Below, piece after piece: positions 54,495 through 63,399 of a stretch of DNA of 64,000 nt. The notes under the pieces are model-generated. The model saw only the letters and a program-made list of their open reading frames with translations. It was not told the DNA's origin and ran no database searches. The translations under genes and the position numbers were made by a program. Within the stretch, counting starts at the first letter, position 1. Every line of letters starts with the position of its first letter. The stretch is from DT-111 sp965263225. GTDB lineage: Bacteria > Bacteroidota > Bacteroidia > Chitinophagales > Saprospiraceae. The DNA is taken from assembly GCA_965263225.1 (NCBI GenBank), contig CBDHHG010000001.1, forward strand, positions 682,001 through 746,000, read 5' to 3'.

Positions 54495-54959
54495 TATACG
54501 AAGCTTTTAATCAGGTTAAGTGCACAGTTAGTAAAGGCCTATCCATAACAGGCAGAAAATCAATTATTTTCTACTGATTTCCCGCAAAAATAACAATCCT
54601 CATGTATACTAAGTGTAAAAAATACAATAAACAAAGTGCCTCCAAAGTAAAATTATCCTGAAGAATAGGTGAATTTGGTGGTTTTATGGGCTAAATGAAG
54701 GCGTAAAAAGGCACTATCCCGCTGAAATAGAGGGATTTTGGCTTACAAATATGATTTGGCAGAGCATAGGATTTTATCTCTATAGGTTTGGCCAAGACTG
54801 GTAATTGTTAAAGAAATTGAGGATTTAGCCTTAGTTGACCCAATATGTACCTATCCATGAGGGGGTTCAGCCATTCAAAAAATAATGAAAAACTTTGGTT
54901 ATCAAGGGACTTATCTTTTTCTTTGCAGCTGATTCGTAAACCAATAAAGCGGATTTCTT
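54495..54959. other. Divergent promoter region of pyk and acpP
   Basis: These 465 bases contain the candidate pyk -7 element TATTTTTG on the minus strand (54592-54585) and the candidate acpP promoter near 54894-54925. A perfect TAGGTTTG at 54783-54790 has no partner at the right spacing. No ORF and no RNA fold is seen. Confidence 0.6.
54894..54925 (+). promoter_or_regulatory. Candidate acpP promoter
   Basis: TTTG at 54894-54897 and TTTCTTTG at 54918-54925 are 20 bases apart; the -7 box differs from TAnnTTTG by one base. Transcription would start about 30 bases before the acpP ATG. Confidence 0.45.
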
Positions 54960-55196
54960 ATGTCTAGCATTGCAGAAAGAGTACAGAAAATTATTGTCGA
55001 CAAATTAGGTGTTGACGCCTCTGAAGTTACACCAGAGGCAAGCTTTACGAATGATCTAGGTGCGGATTCACTAGATACGGTAGAGCTGATCATGGAATTT
55101 GAAAAGGAATTCGAAATTGCTATTCCTGACGAAAAAGCTGAGAATATTCAGACAGTAGGTCATGCCATAGAATACCTTGCTGGTGAACTAGGTTAA
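54960..55196 (+). CDS. acpP: Acyl carrier protein
   Basis: This 78-residue carrier of growing acyl chains in fatty acid synthesis has the phosphopantetheine site DSLDTVELIM with Ser37, helix II of the family. Acidic composition and length are normal. The distance to fabF (164 bases) is interrupted by a strong intrinsic terminator, so acpP is probably transcribed in excess of fabF. Upstream lies the divergent pyk gene. Confidence 0.98.
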   Translation: MSSIAERVQKIIVDKLGVDASEVTPEASFTNDLGADSLDTVELIMEFEKEFEIAIPDEKAENIQTVGHAIEYLAGELG

Positions 55197-55240
55197 TTGA
55201 CTTGTCGTAAAGAATAATTTGATACAAGATAATTATTCCC

Positions 55241-55282
55241 AAATCCACAAGTTGGAAGTTGCTTCCGATTTGTGGATTTTTA
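55241..55282 (+). terminator. Strong intrinsic terminator between acpP and fabF
   Basis: AAATCCACAAGTTGGAAG and CTTCCGATTTGTGGATTT pair over 18 bases (two G-U pairs) with the loop TTG and are followed by T-rich DNA. It lies 45 bases after acpP and 79 bases before fabF. Confidence 0.85.
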
Positions 55283-55315
55283 TCACTCTTCTTTAAGTTG
55301 ATACTTCCCAAAGAC

Positions 55316-55330
55316 TCAGGTTAAACCTGA
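55316..55330 (+). promoter_or_regulatory. 15-bp perfect palindrome upstream of fabF (operator-like)
   Basis: TCAGGTTAAACCTGA has two 7-base arms around a central A. It lies 31 bases before the fabF ATG and just after the acpP terminator. The symmetry and position fit an operator, but no regulator is known. Confidence 0.5.
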
Positions 55331-55360
55331 TTAAGATTTTCTTCAAATTTATACTGGGAT

Positions 55361-56608
55361 ATGAAAAGGGTTGTTGTAACTGGACTAGGGGCTCTTACAC
55401 CGATCGGTAATAATATCGAGGAGTATGCTACAGCTCTAATGAATGGGGTCAGTGGTGCGAATGCCATTACGCACTTTGACGCTAGTAAGTTTAAGACACA
55501 GTTTGCCTGTGAGATCAAGGACTTAGATACTACTGATGTACTGGATCGGAGAGATTTACGCCGGATGGATAAATTCTCCGTCTATGCTATGATGACAGCT
55601 CACGAAGCGATCAAACATGCCGGAATAGATAGTGAAGATCTTGACAAGGATAGAATTGGAGTAATTTGGGCTTCCGGAATCGGAGGGCTACGTTCATTAG
55701 AAAAGGAAATCGAAGATTTTGAGGGCGGCGATGGTACACCACGCTATAATCCCTTCATGATCCCAAAAATGATCGCAGATATTGCATCTGGTTTGATCTC
55801 TATGCGCTTCGGTTTTCGCGGTATTAATTATGCTACCGTTTCAGCCTGTGCCTCTTCGTCACATGCACTAATGAATGCTTTCGATTACATTCGACTGGGA
55901 AGAAATGATATCATCGTAACGGGAGGGTCCGAGGCTACGGTTACAAAAGCCGGAATTGGAGGCTTCAACGCCATGAAAGCCCTCTCCACTCGCAACGATG
56001 ATTGTAAAACAGCCTCACGCCCTTTTGACGTAGATAGAGATGGTTTTGTATTGGGAGAAGGCGGCGGAGCCATTATTTTAGAGGAGTTAGAACATGCCAA
56101 GAAGAGAGGGGCTCATATCATTGCAGAGATTGTAGGTGCCGGAGCAACAGCCGATGCCCACCACCTTACGGCTCCGCACCCTGAAGGTCTAGGCGCTGCC
56201 AACGTTATGAAAATGGCCTTGGCCGATGCAGGTTTGGAGGTCTCAGACGTAGACTATATCAATGTGCACGGCACATCCACTCCTTTAGGTGATGTAGCAG
56301 AAGTAAAGGCGATCCAAAAAGTATTTGGAGAGCATGCTTATAAGTTGAATATCAGTTCCACTAAATCAATGACCGGCCATTTGCTGGGTGCAGCAGGTGC
56401 GATTGAGGCGATTGCCTGCATTTTGGCCATTCAAAATAATAAGATTCCACCAACGATCAACCACTTTACGGATGATCCGGCTTTTGATCCTAAGTTAAAT
56501 CTTACGTTCAATGAAGCCCAGGAGAGAGAAGTAAACGTGGCCTTGAGTAATACTTTTGGGTTTGGTGGTCATAATTCATCGGTAATCTTTAAGCGATTCG
56601 AAGAGTAG
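55361..56608 (+). CDS. fabF: 3-oxoacyl-ACP synthase II (KAS II)
   Basis: This 415-residue enzyme elongates acyl-ACP with malonyl-ACP. Catalytic triad: Cys163 in TVSACASSSHAL, His303 in NVHGTSTPLGD and His340 in TGHLLGAAGAIE. The N-terminal RVVVTGLGALTPIG and the C-terminal SNTFGFGGHNSS are standard. Length is normal for FabF. Its own promoter should lie between the acpP terminator and the ATG, where a perfect palindrome is found. The next gene (rnc) is separated by about 480 bases. Confidence 0.97.
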   Translation: MKRVVVTGLGALTPIGNNIEEYATALMNGVSGANAITHFDASKFKTQFACEIKDLDTTDVLDRRDLRRMDKFSVYAMMTAHEAIKHAGIDSEDLDKDRIGVIWASGIGGLRSLEKEIEDFEGGDGTPRYNPFMIPKMIADIASGLISMRFGFRGINYATVSACASSSHALMNAFDYIRLGRNDIIVTGGSEATVTKAGIGGFNAMKALSTRNDDCKTASRPFDVDRDGFVLGEGGGAIILEELEHAKKRGAHIIAEIVGAGATADAHHLTAPHPEGLGAANVMKMALADAGLEVSDVDYINVHGTSTPLGDVAEVKAIQKVFGEHAYKLNISSTKSMTGHLLGAAGAIEAIACILAIQNNKIPPTINHFTDDPAFDPKLNLTFNEAQEREVNVALSNTFGFGGHNSSVIFKRFEE

Positions 56609-57085
56609 AATCACTTTATTTGAAACGGTAGGATGTTCGGATTTGCGTCTAACGCATCAAGAAGTGTTCAGGAATGAATAATGAATAATCAAAAGCACAT
56701 TATTCACTCTTTAACATTTGCCTGCTATCGAATATGAACTTTGGCAGGTTGCTTTGAAGATGGTTAATCCAAGGTCGGATAGATCGAGCGTTTATCGTTT
56801 ATGATCTCTTTTTCTGGCCCTGCATTATCCATATCTTCGGATTCCATTCGAATCTGCACATCATTCCTATCAACTGAGCGTTTTTACTGCTTCCATTCGC
56901 TTTTACATTGCTCTATTCATTGGTAACCCATGCGAGAAAAACGTATTCCCGCAAGTGTGTCCTGAAGTTTTTGCGTCAGACGATCTTGGTCGTTCATCCG
57001 CATAGATCGTTTCTATTAAGGAAACAACAAGAAACTTTTGGACAAGAGCTGGTTGCCTGATAATCTTTTTCTCAACAAAAAGTGG
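56609..57085. other. 477-bp intergenic region between fabF and rnc
   Basis: It holds a small hairpin (TGAATAATG at 56675-56683 with CATTATTCA at 56698-56706) that could end the fabF transcript. The TTG at 57038 could start rnc 16 codons earlier. Otherwise I see no gene, no RNA and no clear promoter. Confidence 0.55.
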
Positions 57086-57832
57086 ATGGCATTATTTAGA
57101 CTTATTCAGCGAATTTACAATTACTATTTCTCCCCTGACAAAATGCTGGCGCGACGCCTACGATCGCTGACGGGCTTTATCCCAGCTAACCTCAACATCT
57201 TCAAATTAGCTTTCTCGCACAAATCAACGATTTCTGATAAGGCTTATGCCCTACAGAATAATGAGCGCCTGGAATATCTTGGCGATGCGGTTTTAGGAAC
57301 TATTGTAGCAGAATATCTCTTCAAAAAGTATCCTAATAGCAACGAAGGTTTTCTTACGAAGATGCGCTCCAAAATCGTGAAGCGAAAGTCTTTAAATAAG
57401 ATTGGCGACAAAATGGGACTGGACATGCTTCTGGCGGAGTACAACAACACCCGCTTGAGTCGTTCCATGCTTGGAAATGCAGTAGAAGCGCTTGTGGGGG
57501 CAGTTTATCTCGAACAGGGCTACTTTAGGACCAAGCGCTTTGTTATCCGAAAAGTCCTGCGCAATTATGTAGATGTACACGAACTAGAAAGTTTCGATGA
57601 CAACTACAAAAGTCAACTGCTCGAATGGTGTCAAAAGAATGGACAGACGGTTAGTTACAAGCTCTTAGCACGTTACAAGTTTGAAAAACGCGATCGCTTT
57701 AAAGTGGCCGTTATGGTCAATGGAAAAAAGATGGCCGTTGCTGATGATTTCAATAAGAAAAGTGCAGAACAAACCGCCTCTGAAAAAGCCATGCAAGCAC
57801 TTGGTATTCTGGTAGAATCCGATGAGGATTAA
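57086..57832 (+). CDS. rnc: Ribonuclease III
   Basis: This 248-residue double-strand RNase starts at the ATG at 57086; a TTG 16 codons upstream is possible. The signature NNERLEYLGDAVLG lies at 58-71 with Glu60 and Asp67 among the metal residues. The second site is GNAVEALVGAVYLEQG (130-145): the usual Asp of (G/A)DaxEALxGA is Asn131, while Glu134 is kept. The C-terminal dsRNA-binding domain (about 175-245) contains DNYKSQLLEWCQKNGQTVSY and KKSAEQTASEKAMQAL. It processes rRNA and mRNA. Apparently a single gene. Confidence 0.93.
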   Translation: MALFRLIQRIYNYYFSPDKMLARRLRSLTGFIPANLNIFKLAFSHKSTISDKAYALQNNERLEYLGDAVLGTIVAEYLFKKYPNSNEGFLTKMRSKIVKRKSLNKIGDKMGLDMLLAEYNNTRLSRSMLGNAVEALVGAVYLEQGYFRTKRFVIRKVLRNYVDVHELESFDDNYKSQLLEWCQKNGQTVSYKLLARYKFEKRDRFKVAVMVNGKKMAVADDFNKKSAEQTASEKAMQALGILVESDED

Positions 57833-57907
57833 TTAAAGAATATCCTCTGTCTTCTGTCCCTTGAGAAAGTTTGACTTTCTAGCCTGATCGCGCATTAATT
57901 CAGCCTT

Positions 57908-59197
57908 ATGAATTATGACCAACTCTATGCACTGGCTCCGGACTCCGATACCTTGCAAAAGGCGAGAGGGGTTTCTTATGCTGGCAGAAAATGGTTGATG
58001 ATCGAAGGTAATGAAAAAATACTTTGGGCGAACTACCAAACGGCCCCTTCCCTCATCCACAAGGTAGTAGCTGATCTAGAAAAGCAAAAGTTTGGCTGTA
58101 CCTGCCGGAGTCGGCAGCGCCCCTGTCGGCATGCATTAGGGCTGATTATGCTGCTCCTACGGCAAGACGAGCGGATAAGAGTAACTTATGATCCTCCAGA
58201 TTGGGTAAAGAAATGGCAGAGTATCCAGGCTCAACCTCCCACTCCCACCTCTTCGAATCCTATCCCAGTACAAGCTCAGCGCATTGCCGCGAAGCGCTAC
58301 GCCAGCATGCAAGAAGGAATCATCGAGCTGAAGCAATGGCTAAGTAACCTCATTCGACAGGGATTAGCTGTAGCGAAAGAGCAACCCGCCGAATTTTGGG
58401 ATTCCTTCGCTGCTCGGATGGTAGACGCGAAATTGGGTAGTATCGGTAAGCAAATCAGGCTTGTAAAGGATTTCTTAGATCAAGAAGATTGGCATGAACG
58501 GCTACTCGCATTGATCGGCGACCTTCACCTATTTGCCCAGAGTTTTCAGCAATTGGATCGTTTGCCTAAAAACCTTCAAGATGAATTGATTAGCTATGCC
58601 GGGGTGAACATGAAAAAGGAAGTTGTACTTTCTCAAAAAGGGATATTTGACCATTGGCTCATACTAGGACAAACCTTTGGAGAAGAAGAGAATTTGAGGT
58701 ATCGACGTTGTTGGTTATTGGGAGAAAAAAGTCAGCAATATGCTCTGCTATTGGATTTTGTGTTTGGACAGGGCAATTTCGAACAACAATGGCCTGTCGG
58801 AGCCGCCCTACGAGCAGAAGTTGTATTTTATCCGGCCAGTCGTCCGCAACGTGCACTCCTGAAGGAATTTGGCTGGTCGCAAAAAGTTTTTGAAGGCCTA
58901 AATGGCTTTCCTTCCTTTGAATCATTGGCTAAAGGCTATGCAGAAGCCCTTGCTGAAAATCCATGGATTAGCTACTTTCCTTGCTTATTGGATGATGTAA
59001 TACCCGTCCTAGAAGGAGAAGAATTAATGCTGCTAGATCAGGCAAAGGGATTCATTTCCTTGGGTAAGCCCATCACTGCCAGTTGGAAACTACTAGCCTT
59101 GAGTGGTGGACATCCAATCAGTGTGTTTGGAGAATGGAATGGTGCTTTTTTCTTTCCCTTAACAGCAATTGCGGAGGGGAGAGTTGTAGCACTATAA
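57908..59197 (+). CDS. SWIM zinc-finger protein
   Basis: This is a 429-residue protein. The SWIM motif CxC-x6-CxH is at about 58-71 (CTCRSRQRPCRHAL). The N-terminal region (YALAPDSDTLQKARGVSYAGRKW) is the usual start of the SWIM family that often sits in operons with MoxR ATPase and VWA proteins; those partners are not seen here. The remaining 350 residues are helical and uncharacterised. SWIM domains bind nucleic acid or protein; a role cannot be stated. It follows rnc on the same strand after 75 bases. Confidence 0.83.
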   Translation: MNYDQLYALAPDSDTLQKARGVSYAGRKWLMIEGNEKILWANYQTAPSLIHKVVADLEKQKFGCTCRSRQRPCRHALGLIMLLLRQDERIRVTYDPPDWVKKWQSIQAQPPTPTSSNPIPVQAQRIAAKRYASMQEGIIELKQWLSNLIRQGLAVAKEQPAEFWDSFAARMVDAKLGSIGKQIRLVKDFLDQEDWHERLLALIGDLHLFAQSFQQLDRLPKNLQDELISYAGVNMKKEVVLSQKGIFDHWLILGQTFGEEENLRYRRCWLLGEKSQQYALLLDFVFGQGNFEQQWPVGAALRAEVVFYPASRPQRALLKEFGWSQKVFEGLNGFPSFESLAKGYAEALAENPWISYFPCLLDDVIPVLEGEELMLLDQAKGFISLGKPITASWKLLALSGGHPISVFGEWNGAFFFPLTAIAEGRVVAL

Positions 59198-59218
59198 GCA
59201 TAACTACTCTTTGATCTC

Positions 59219-60469
59219 TTATCTTTTTCGCAGGCGGGGTAACTTGATTCGTGCGAACTGGCTTCGAATAAATGAAATAGGTCTAGCCACCAGCCCTCGC
59301 AACTTCATCCAAATTCTCCGGTACCACACGACAGATGGGACCTCCTCCTGCTCCTCTGAATCTTTCTTCTCATTATCTACTTCTTCACCATCTTCATCCA
59401 CTTCCCGCAACACATCTTTGAATAGTTTAAAGCTCACGATCAGGAACAATGCCAAAGCGAATCCTCCAATTCCACCCTTTACGGCAGCCACTTTAGCTGA
59501 AGGCTTGTAGTAGTCTATCGGAGGCAGTGTTTTATCAATGAGTTGCATCAATACCGTCTCATTATCCATATCGATTTTTGCTCCCTTAAGCTGCTCCAAG
59601 GAGGCAAGATACCCCGTTTTGTTGATCTCTGCCTCTACTTCTAACCGGAGAATCTTATTGTGCATGGACTTCCGATAGGGTTCGGAAATCAAAGAATCAG
59701 GTTGCTTTAGGTAACGCTCGTAGGTATCGCGACTTTTATTGAGATCATAATACAGTCGTCGGTAGTTATCCGCCAATGAATCGGTCTCCGCTGCCATTTC
59801 TTCATAGGCGACCTGAGGAGAGAAAAGGGTATTCTTGTCAATTCTTTGGATAGTTTTCTCCAGAAGGAAATCGATAATAATTAATGAGAGTTCAGGGTCT
59901 GGCGTAGAGGTACTGATTGCAATCACACCAAGTTTCTCATCAATCCCAAAACTCACAAAGCCGTCCACATGCCCTCCTACTGGGGTACTAATTTTATCCA
60001 GAATGAGCTTAAACACTTTTAATTCCTGTACGGTAAATTCCGGAATGGTGTCATGTTCGAATAGAAATCCGATCGGAATATCGGGATCTAGGTCTTCTGG
60101 TTTATGATCGTAATACACTTGTAGATATCGATTAATGAGTAGCGAATCAGAAGGAATCGAATCAATTTTTTCCAAAAGAAGTTCCCGCATAAGCATCTTT
60201 GAGTTCAAAAGACGCGTATATATTTGGATAAGGGTTTTAAACTCTTTTTCAATCTTGTGAGGTAAGACTGATATTTGGACATTCGCCGGGTAAGTTGGTT
60301 TTACTTTAGAAATTTTTCTATATTGGAGTATTCCTAGGGACATGGTCAAGATCCCAATTATGTACCACCTCTTTAACACAAACAAGAAATACTCCCAAGC
60401 CTTCAGCAGAAGGGCCCGAATAGAAATTTCGTCAGGTTTTCTCGCGTAATTATTGTTTGGGTTACTCAT
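59219..60469 (-). CDS. Wzz-like chain-length determinant protein
   Basis: This 416-residue protein has two membrane helices near 29-50 and 335-355, with a large periplasmic middle part that is mostly helical (coiled coil at about 225-300). This is the polysaccharide co-polymerase (Wzz/Wzc N-terminal) layout: VKRWYIIGILTMSLG-like first helix and a cluster of KPTYPANVQISVLP. No tyrosine-kinase domain and no Walker motif is found, so it is a Wzz-type, not a Wzc-type, protein. It is divergent from the asparagine-synthase-like gene and is probably part of an exopolysaccharide locus that continues to the right. Confidence 0.8.
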   Translation of the reverse strand: MSNPNNNYARKPDEISIRALLLKAWEYFLFVLKRWYIIGILTMSLGILQYRKISKVKPTYPANVQISVLPHKIEKEFKTLIQIYTRLLNSKMLMRELLLEKIDSIPSDSLLINRYLQVYYDHKPEDLDPDIPIGFLFEHDTIPEFTVQELKVFKLILDKISTPVGGHVDGFVSFGIDEKLGVIAISTSTPDPELSLIIIDFLLEKTIQRIDKNTLFSPQVAYEEMAAETDSLADNYRRLYYDLNKSRDTYERYLKQPDSLISEPYRKSMHNKILRLEVEAEINKTGYLASLEQLKGAKIDMDNETVLMQLIDKTLPPIDYYKPSAKVAAVKGGIGGFALALFLIVSFKLFKDVLREVDEDGEEVDNEKKDSEEQEEVPSVVWYRRIWMKLRGLVARPISFIRSQFARIKLPRLRKR

Positions 60470-60739
60470 CTAATGGTCTCAAAAGCAGCTTTTCATGCTC
60501 AACTTTTCAGTGAGTTTGTATTGTTTGGTCAAAATGCTTCTACGGTAAAACCGGGGTATAAGTTGTGCCAACCAATAATTTTAGCTGTAGCACAGGACAA
60601 CACATCTAGCATATATCTACCATAAAAAGGCTTCCTTCTACCAAAAAATGGCTCAAGACCACCGATTATCGAAATGTCTAATTTAATCGTTGTCTTGACG
60701 TGAACTTTACATTGCCCACAGATAATCAAAACTACTTAT

Positions 60740-62584
60740 ATGCTAATTAGATGTACCCAGACCCCAGCTCCGGCTCCTAAAAACGCCCTTTCTGATAAAA
60801 TCGGTTTCTTCAACTGCACCTACCAACTAGAAGCAACAGACTTCCGAGTAGAAGGTACGCACTTCGTCTTTTTTGTTGAGACCAACCTAACTCACTCAAA
60901 ATTTGAGCCAGTCGCTCAAAAATTGCAGTCCTTAGATCGGCTTGAGCAGCGAAGCATCCACAAGTTGCTCAATGGAAACTATTTTCTGCTTGCTATTGAA
61001 AAGGAAGGCCTACATGTACATATGATGAGGGATGCCTCTGGTATCAAAACAGCCTATTACGCTCTAAATAGAGCTCAACTCTGTATCGGGTCGGTTATGC
61101 ATGAGGTAGCAAAGTACCAGAATCGGGTGGCCTTTAATAAAGCCGGTGTTTTTCAGCTGCTCTACTCTGGCTATCTACTGGATGGTTTTACCTTTTACGA
61201 AGGAGTCAGTGAAATAAAGATGGGGCAACACCTCATTTTTAATGAAGAACTCGAGCTGGTCTCCAAGACGGTATACGCGGTCAAGCTAGCGCAATACGAC
61301 AACCCTTATTCGGAGGAGGAAAACTTCCGTATGTTACGTCGAGAATTTCAGTTGGCTCATAAGCCCTTTCTATCTGCAAAAAACCGCGTTTTATTATCCG
61401 GCGGATTGGATTCGATCGCCATGTTGATATCATTGGATGATATCGCCAATGGTGATCACCTGGATTCTCTTTCATTTAAAGTAAAGGATACAGAACAAGA
61501 TGAATCTGTTTACTCTACTAGCATTGCCAAACACCTAGATATAGAAAATACCCTGAAAGAAATTGACCCCGATGATCCTCAAGTAATTCAAGACTTTGAA
61601 GCAAAGGTTCTTCGAATGAATAATCCTTATTACGGAACCTGGATATTTGGCCACTTTAAAGGTACACCAGAGGAGATGTACTATGCAGGGCAAGATACCC
61701 GACTCCATACGCCAGCCCTAAATGAGGTAGATAAATGGGCTTATTCCTTACTAAAACACCAGGATAAATGGTGGTTAAAGAACGGATTGAATCCATTTAG
61801 TAAAAAAGTGATCATACCCATACTGAAAACACTGGGATGGGAGAAAACCAACAGTAGAATCTTCCGGAACCTCTATAAGGCCATGCATATCTTTGATCTA
61901 AAGCAATACATCAATAAGTTCTATCTCAAGATAGATAAGCAAAAGATCAAGGATAAGGGCTTACCTACTGACTATTATGAGAAAATCACCCGCCTTCTAG
62001 ATCTGAACATAGACAAATGCCCGAGTAGTAGAGCGCTATATAATGAAATTGTACGGCTAAAATGGAGCGAGCAATACATCTATGATATGCGCTACCTCCA
62101 AGATATTGCTCGAATCAACAATACTTACATCGCCATGCCTTTCTACAATAAAGAGGTGGCAGAATTCAGTTCCGGTATCCCGTTTGGGATGGCCACGAAA
62201 CCGATGCTGGGGCGTGCCCGCTTCGGTCGAAAGAAAAATATTATCTATAAGTATGTTCTGCGTAAAGCCTTTCGAGACAAGCTTAATGATTTGACCTATT
62301 ACCGTGCCAAGGCAGTATCCATGACCTTACATCAATTGTTTAATGGTCCCCTTGGAAAGAAAATCGGTGAGATATTGAAGAAAGACCTGGAAAGCAAAGA
62401 CTCTTTCATCAAACAATTCCAACTACAAAAAGTAGCAAATAAATATTTTGATAAGTCAAGCTGGGCTTACGAGGATTCAGACTACCTCCACTTGGCCTAT
62501 TACATAGCTACGCTAGCGATATATCATCATCAGGTGGTATTAGCTCCCAAGACCACAGATAACGTGGCCGTTTCAGCTACTTGA
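60740..62584 (+). CDS. Asparagine-synthase-like amidotransferase (no N-terminal Cys)
   Basis: This is a 614-residue protein. The N-terminal half (about 1-200) has a glutaminase-like fold but starts MLIRCTQTPAP with no Cys2, so it cannot release ammonia from glutamine in the usual way. The C-terminal synthetase half has the PP-loop LLSGGLDSIAML (Ser220-Ser225), which binds ATP, and the later AGQDTRLHTPALNE and KAVSMTLHQLF. Such proteins sit in many surface-polysaccharide clusters and may amidate a uronic acid or add an amino acid to sugar. It is directly upstream of an acyltransferase and a flippase. Confidence 0.85.
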   Translation: MLIRCTQTPAPAPKNALSDKIGFFNCTYQLEATDFRVEGTHFVFFVETNLTHSKFEPVAQKLQSLDRLEQRSIHKLLNGNYFLLAIEKEGLHVHMMRDASGIKTAYYALNRAQLCIGSVMHEVAKYQNRVAFNKAGVFQLLYSGYLLDGFTFYEGVSEIKMGQHLIFNEELELVSKTVYAVKLAQYDNPYSEEENFRMLRREFQLAHKPFLSAKNRVLLSGGLDSIAMLISLDDIANGDHLDSLSFKVKDTEQDESVYSTSIAKHLDIENTLKEIDPDDPQVIQDFEAKVLRMNNPYYGTWIFGHFKGTPEEMYYAGQDTRLHTPALNEVDKWAYSLLKHQDKWWLKNGLNPFSKKVIIPILKTLGWEKTNSRIFRNLYKAMHIFDLKQYINKFYLKIDKQKIKDKGLPTDYYEKITRLLDLNIDKCPSSRALYNEIVRLKWSEQYIYDMRYLQDIARINNTYIAMPFYNKEVAEFSSGIPFGMATKPMLGRARFGRKKNIIYKYVLRKAFRDKLNDLTYYRAKAVSMTLHQLFNGPLGKKIGEILKKDLESKDSFIKQFQLQKVANKYFDKSSWAYEDSDYLHLAYYIATLAIYHHQVVLAPKTTDNVAVSAT

Positions 62585-62655
62585 ATCAAAGAAACTGCAA
62601 CACTTAGCTGATAAATCAGTACACATTAAGCAAATAACCCCCTACTTAAATCGTC

Positions 62656-63399
62656 ATGAAGTCGTTCCTAACTGCCATCATTAGCTTGTTGGTTCCGTCC
62701 AAGCTAGCTGTATCACTACTCAACCTACTCGGACATAAAATACACCCTACGGCCAAAATAGGTTGTTCTTTCCTTCGGTGTGACCATATTTACATGGATA
62801 AACACACCCATATTGGTCATCTAAATATTATTCAGGTTAGAAAACTCCTCTTACGAGAAAGGGCCTTTATTAAATCAAAAAACCGGATCAAGGGCCCGTT
62901 GAATATTCTCATGCGGAGAGAAGCTGCCATCGCGAGAGACAATAGCATTTTCCGCGGCGCTCCGCCAATCTGTCTCGGTGTCGCTACCCTGCGGCTGGAT
63001 GAACTTGGACAGGTGATCAGTAAGCATCATTTAGATTGTACAAAATCCATCAGTGTTGGGAAGAACTCAACAATTGGCGGGCTGGGCACCCAATTCTGGA
63101 CCCATGGATTCATGCACGCCCCAACCGGGCGCAAACGCATCCGGGTAGAAGGAGAGATCATTATTGGCAATAATGTGTATGTGGGATCACGCTGCGTCTT
63201 CAATCCAGGAGTAAAAGTTGGCGACAGTATCTCCATCGGTAGCAATGCCACCGTAGCCAAGTCACTCCATGAACCCGGTATGTACGTATCTCAAGCATTG
63301 CGGCACATCCAGCGGAATATTGAAGATGTAGAAGCTAAGTTAGAAAGGAAGGAACAATACACCCTAGAAACAGCCGTATATGAAAAAGCTATCCATTAA
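62656..63399 (+). CDS. Hexapeptide-repeat acyltransferase (left-handed beta-helix)
   Basis: This is a 247-residue transferase. Hexapeptide repeats ([LIV]GxxxX-type) begin at about residue 37 (IGCSFLRCDHIYMDKHTHIGHLNIIQV) and become regular near 130-210 (VGKNSTIGGLGTQFWTHGF, EIIIGNNVYVGSRCVFNPGVKVGDSISIGSNATVAKSL). The likely catalytic histidine is in FWTHGFMH. It would transfer an acetyl or similar group to a sugar of the polysaccharide. Its 3' end overlaps the next gene by 20 bases. Confidence 0.86.
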   Translation: MKSFLTAIISLLVPSKLAVSLLNLLGHKIHPTAKIGCSFLRCDHIYMDKHTHIGHLNIIQVRKLLLRERAFIKSKNRIKGPLNILMRREAAIARDNSIFRGAPPICLGVATLRLDELGQVISKHHLDCTKSISVGKNSTIGGLGTQFWTHGFMHAPTGRKRIRVEGEIIIGNNVYVGSRCVFNPGVKVGDSISIGSNATVAKSLHEPGMYVSQALRHIQRNIEDVEAKLERKEQYTLETAVYEKAIH

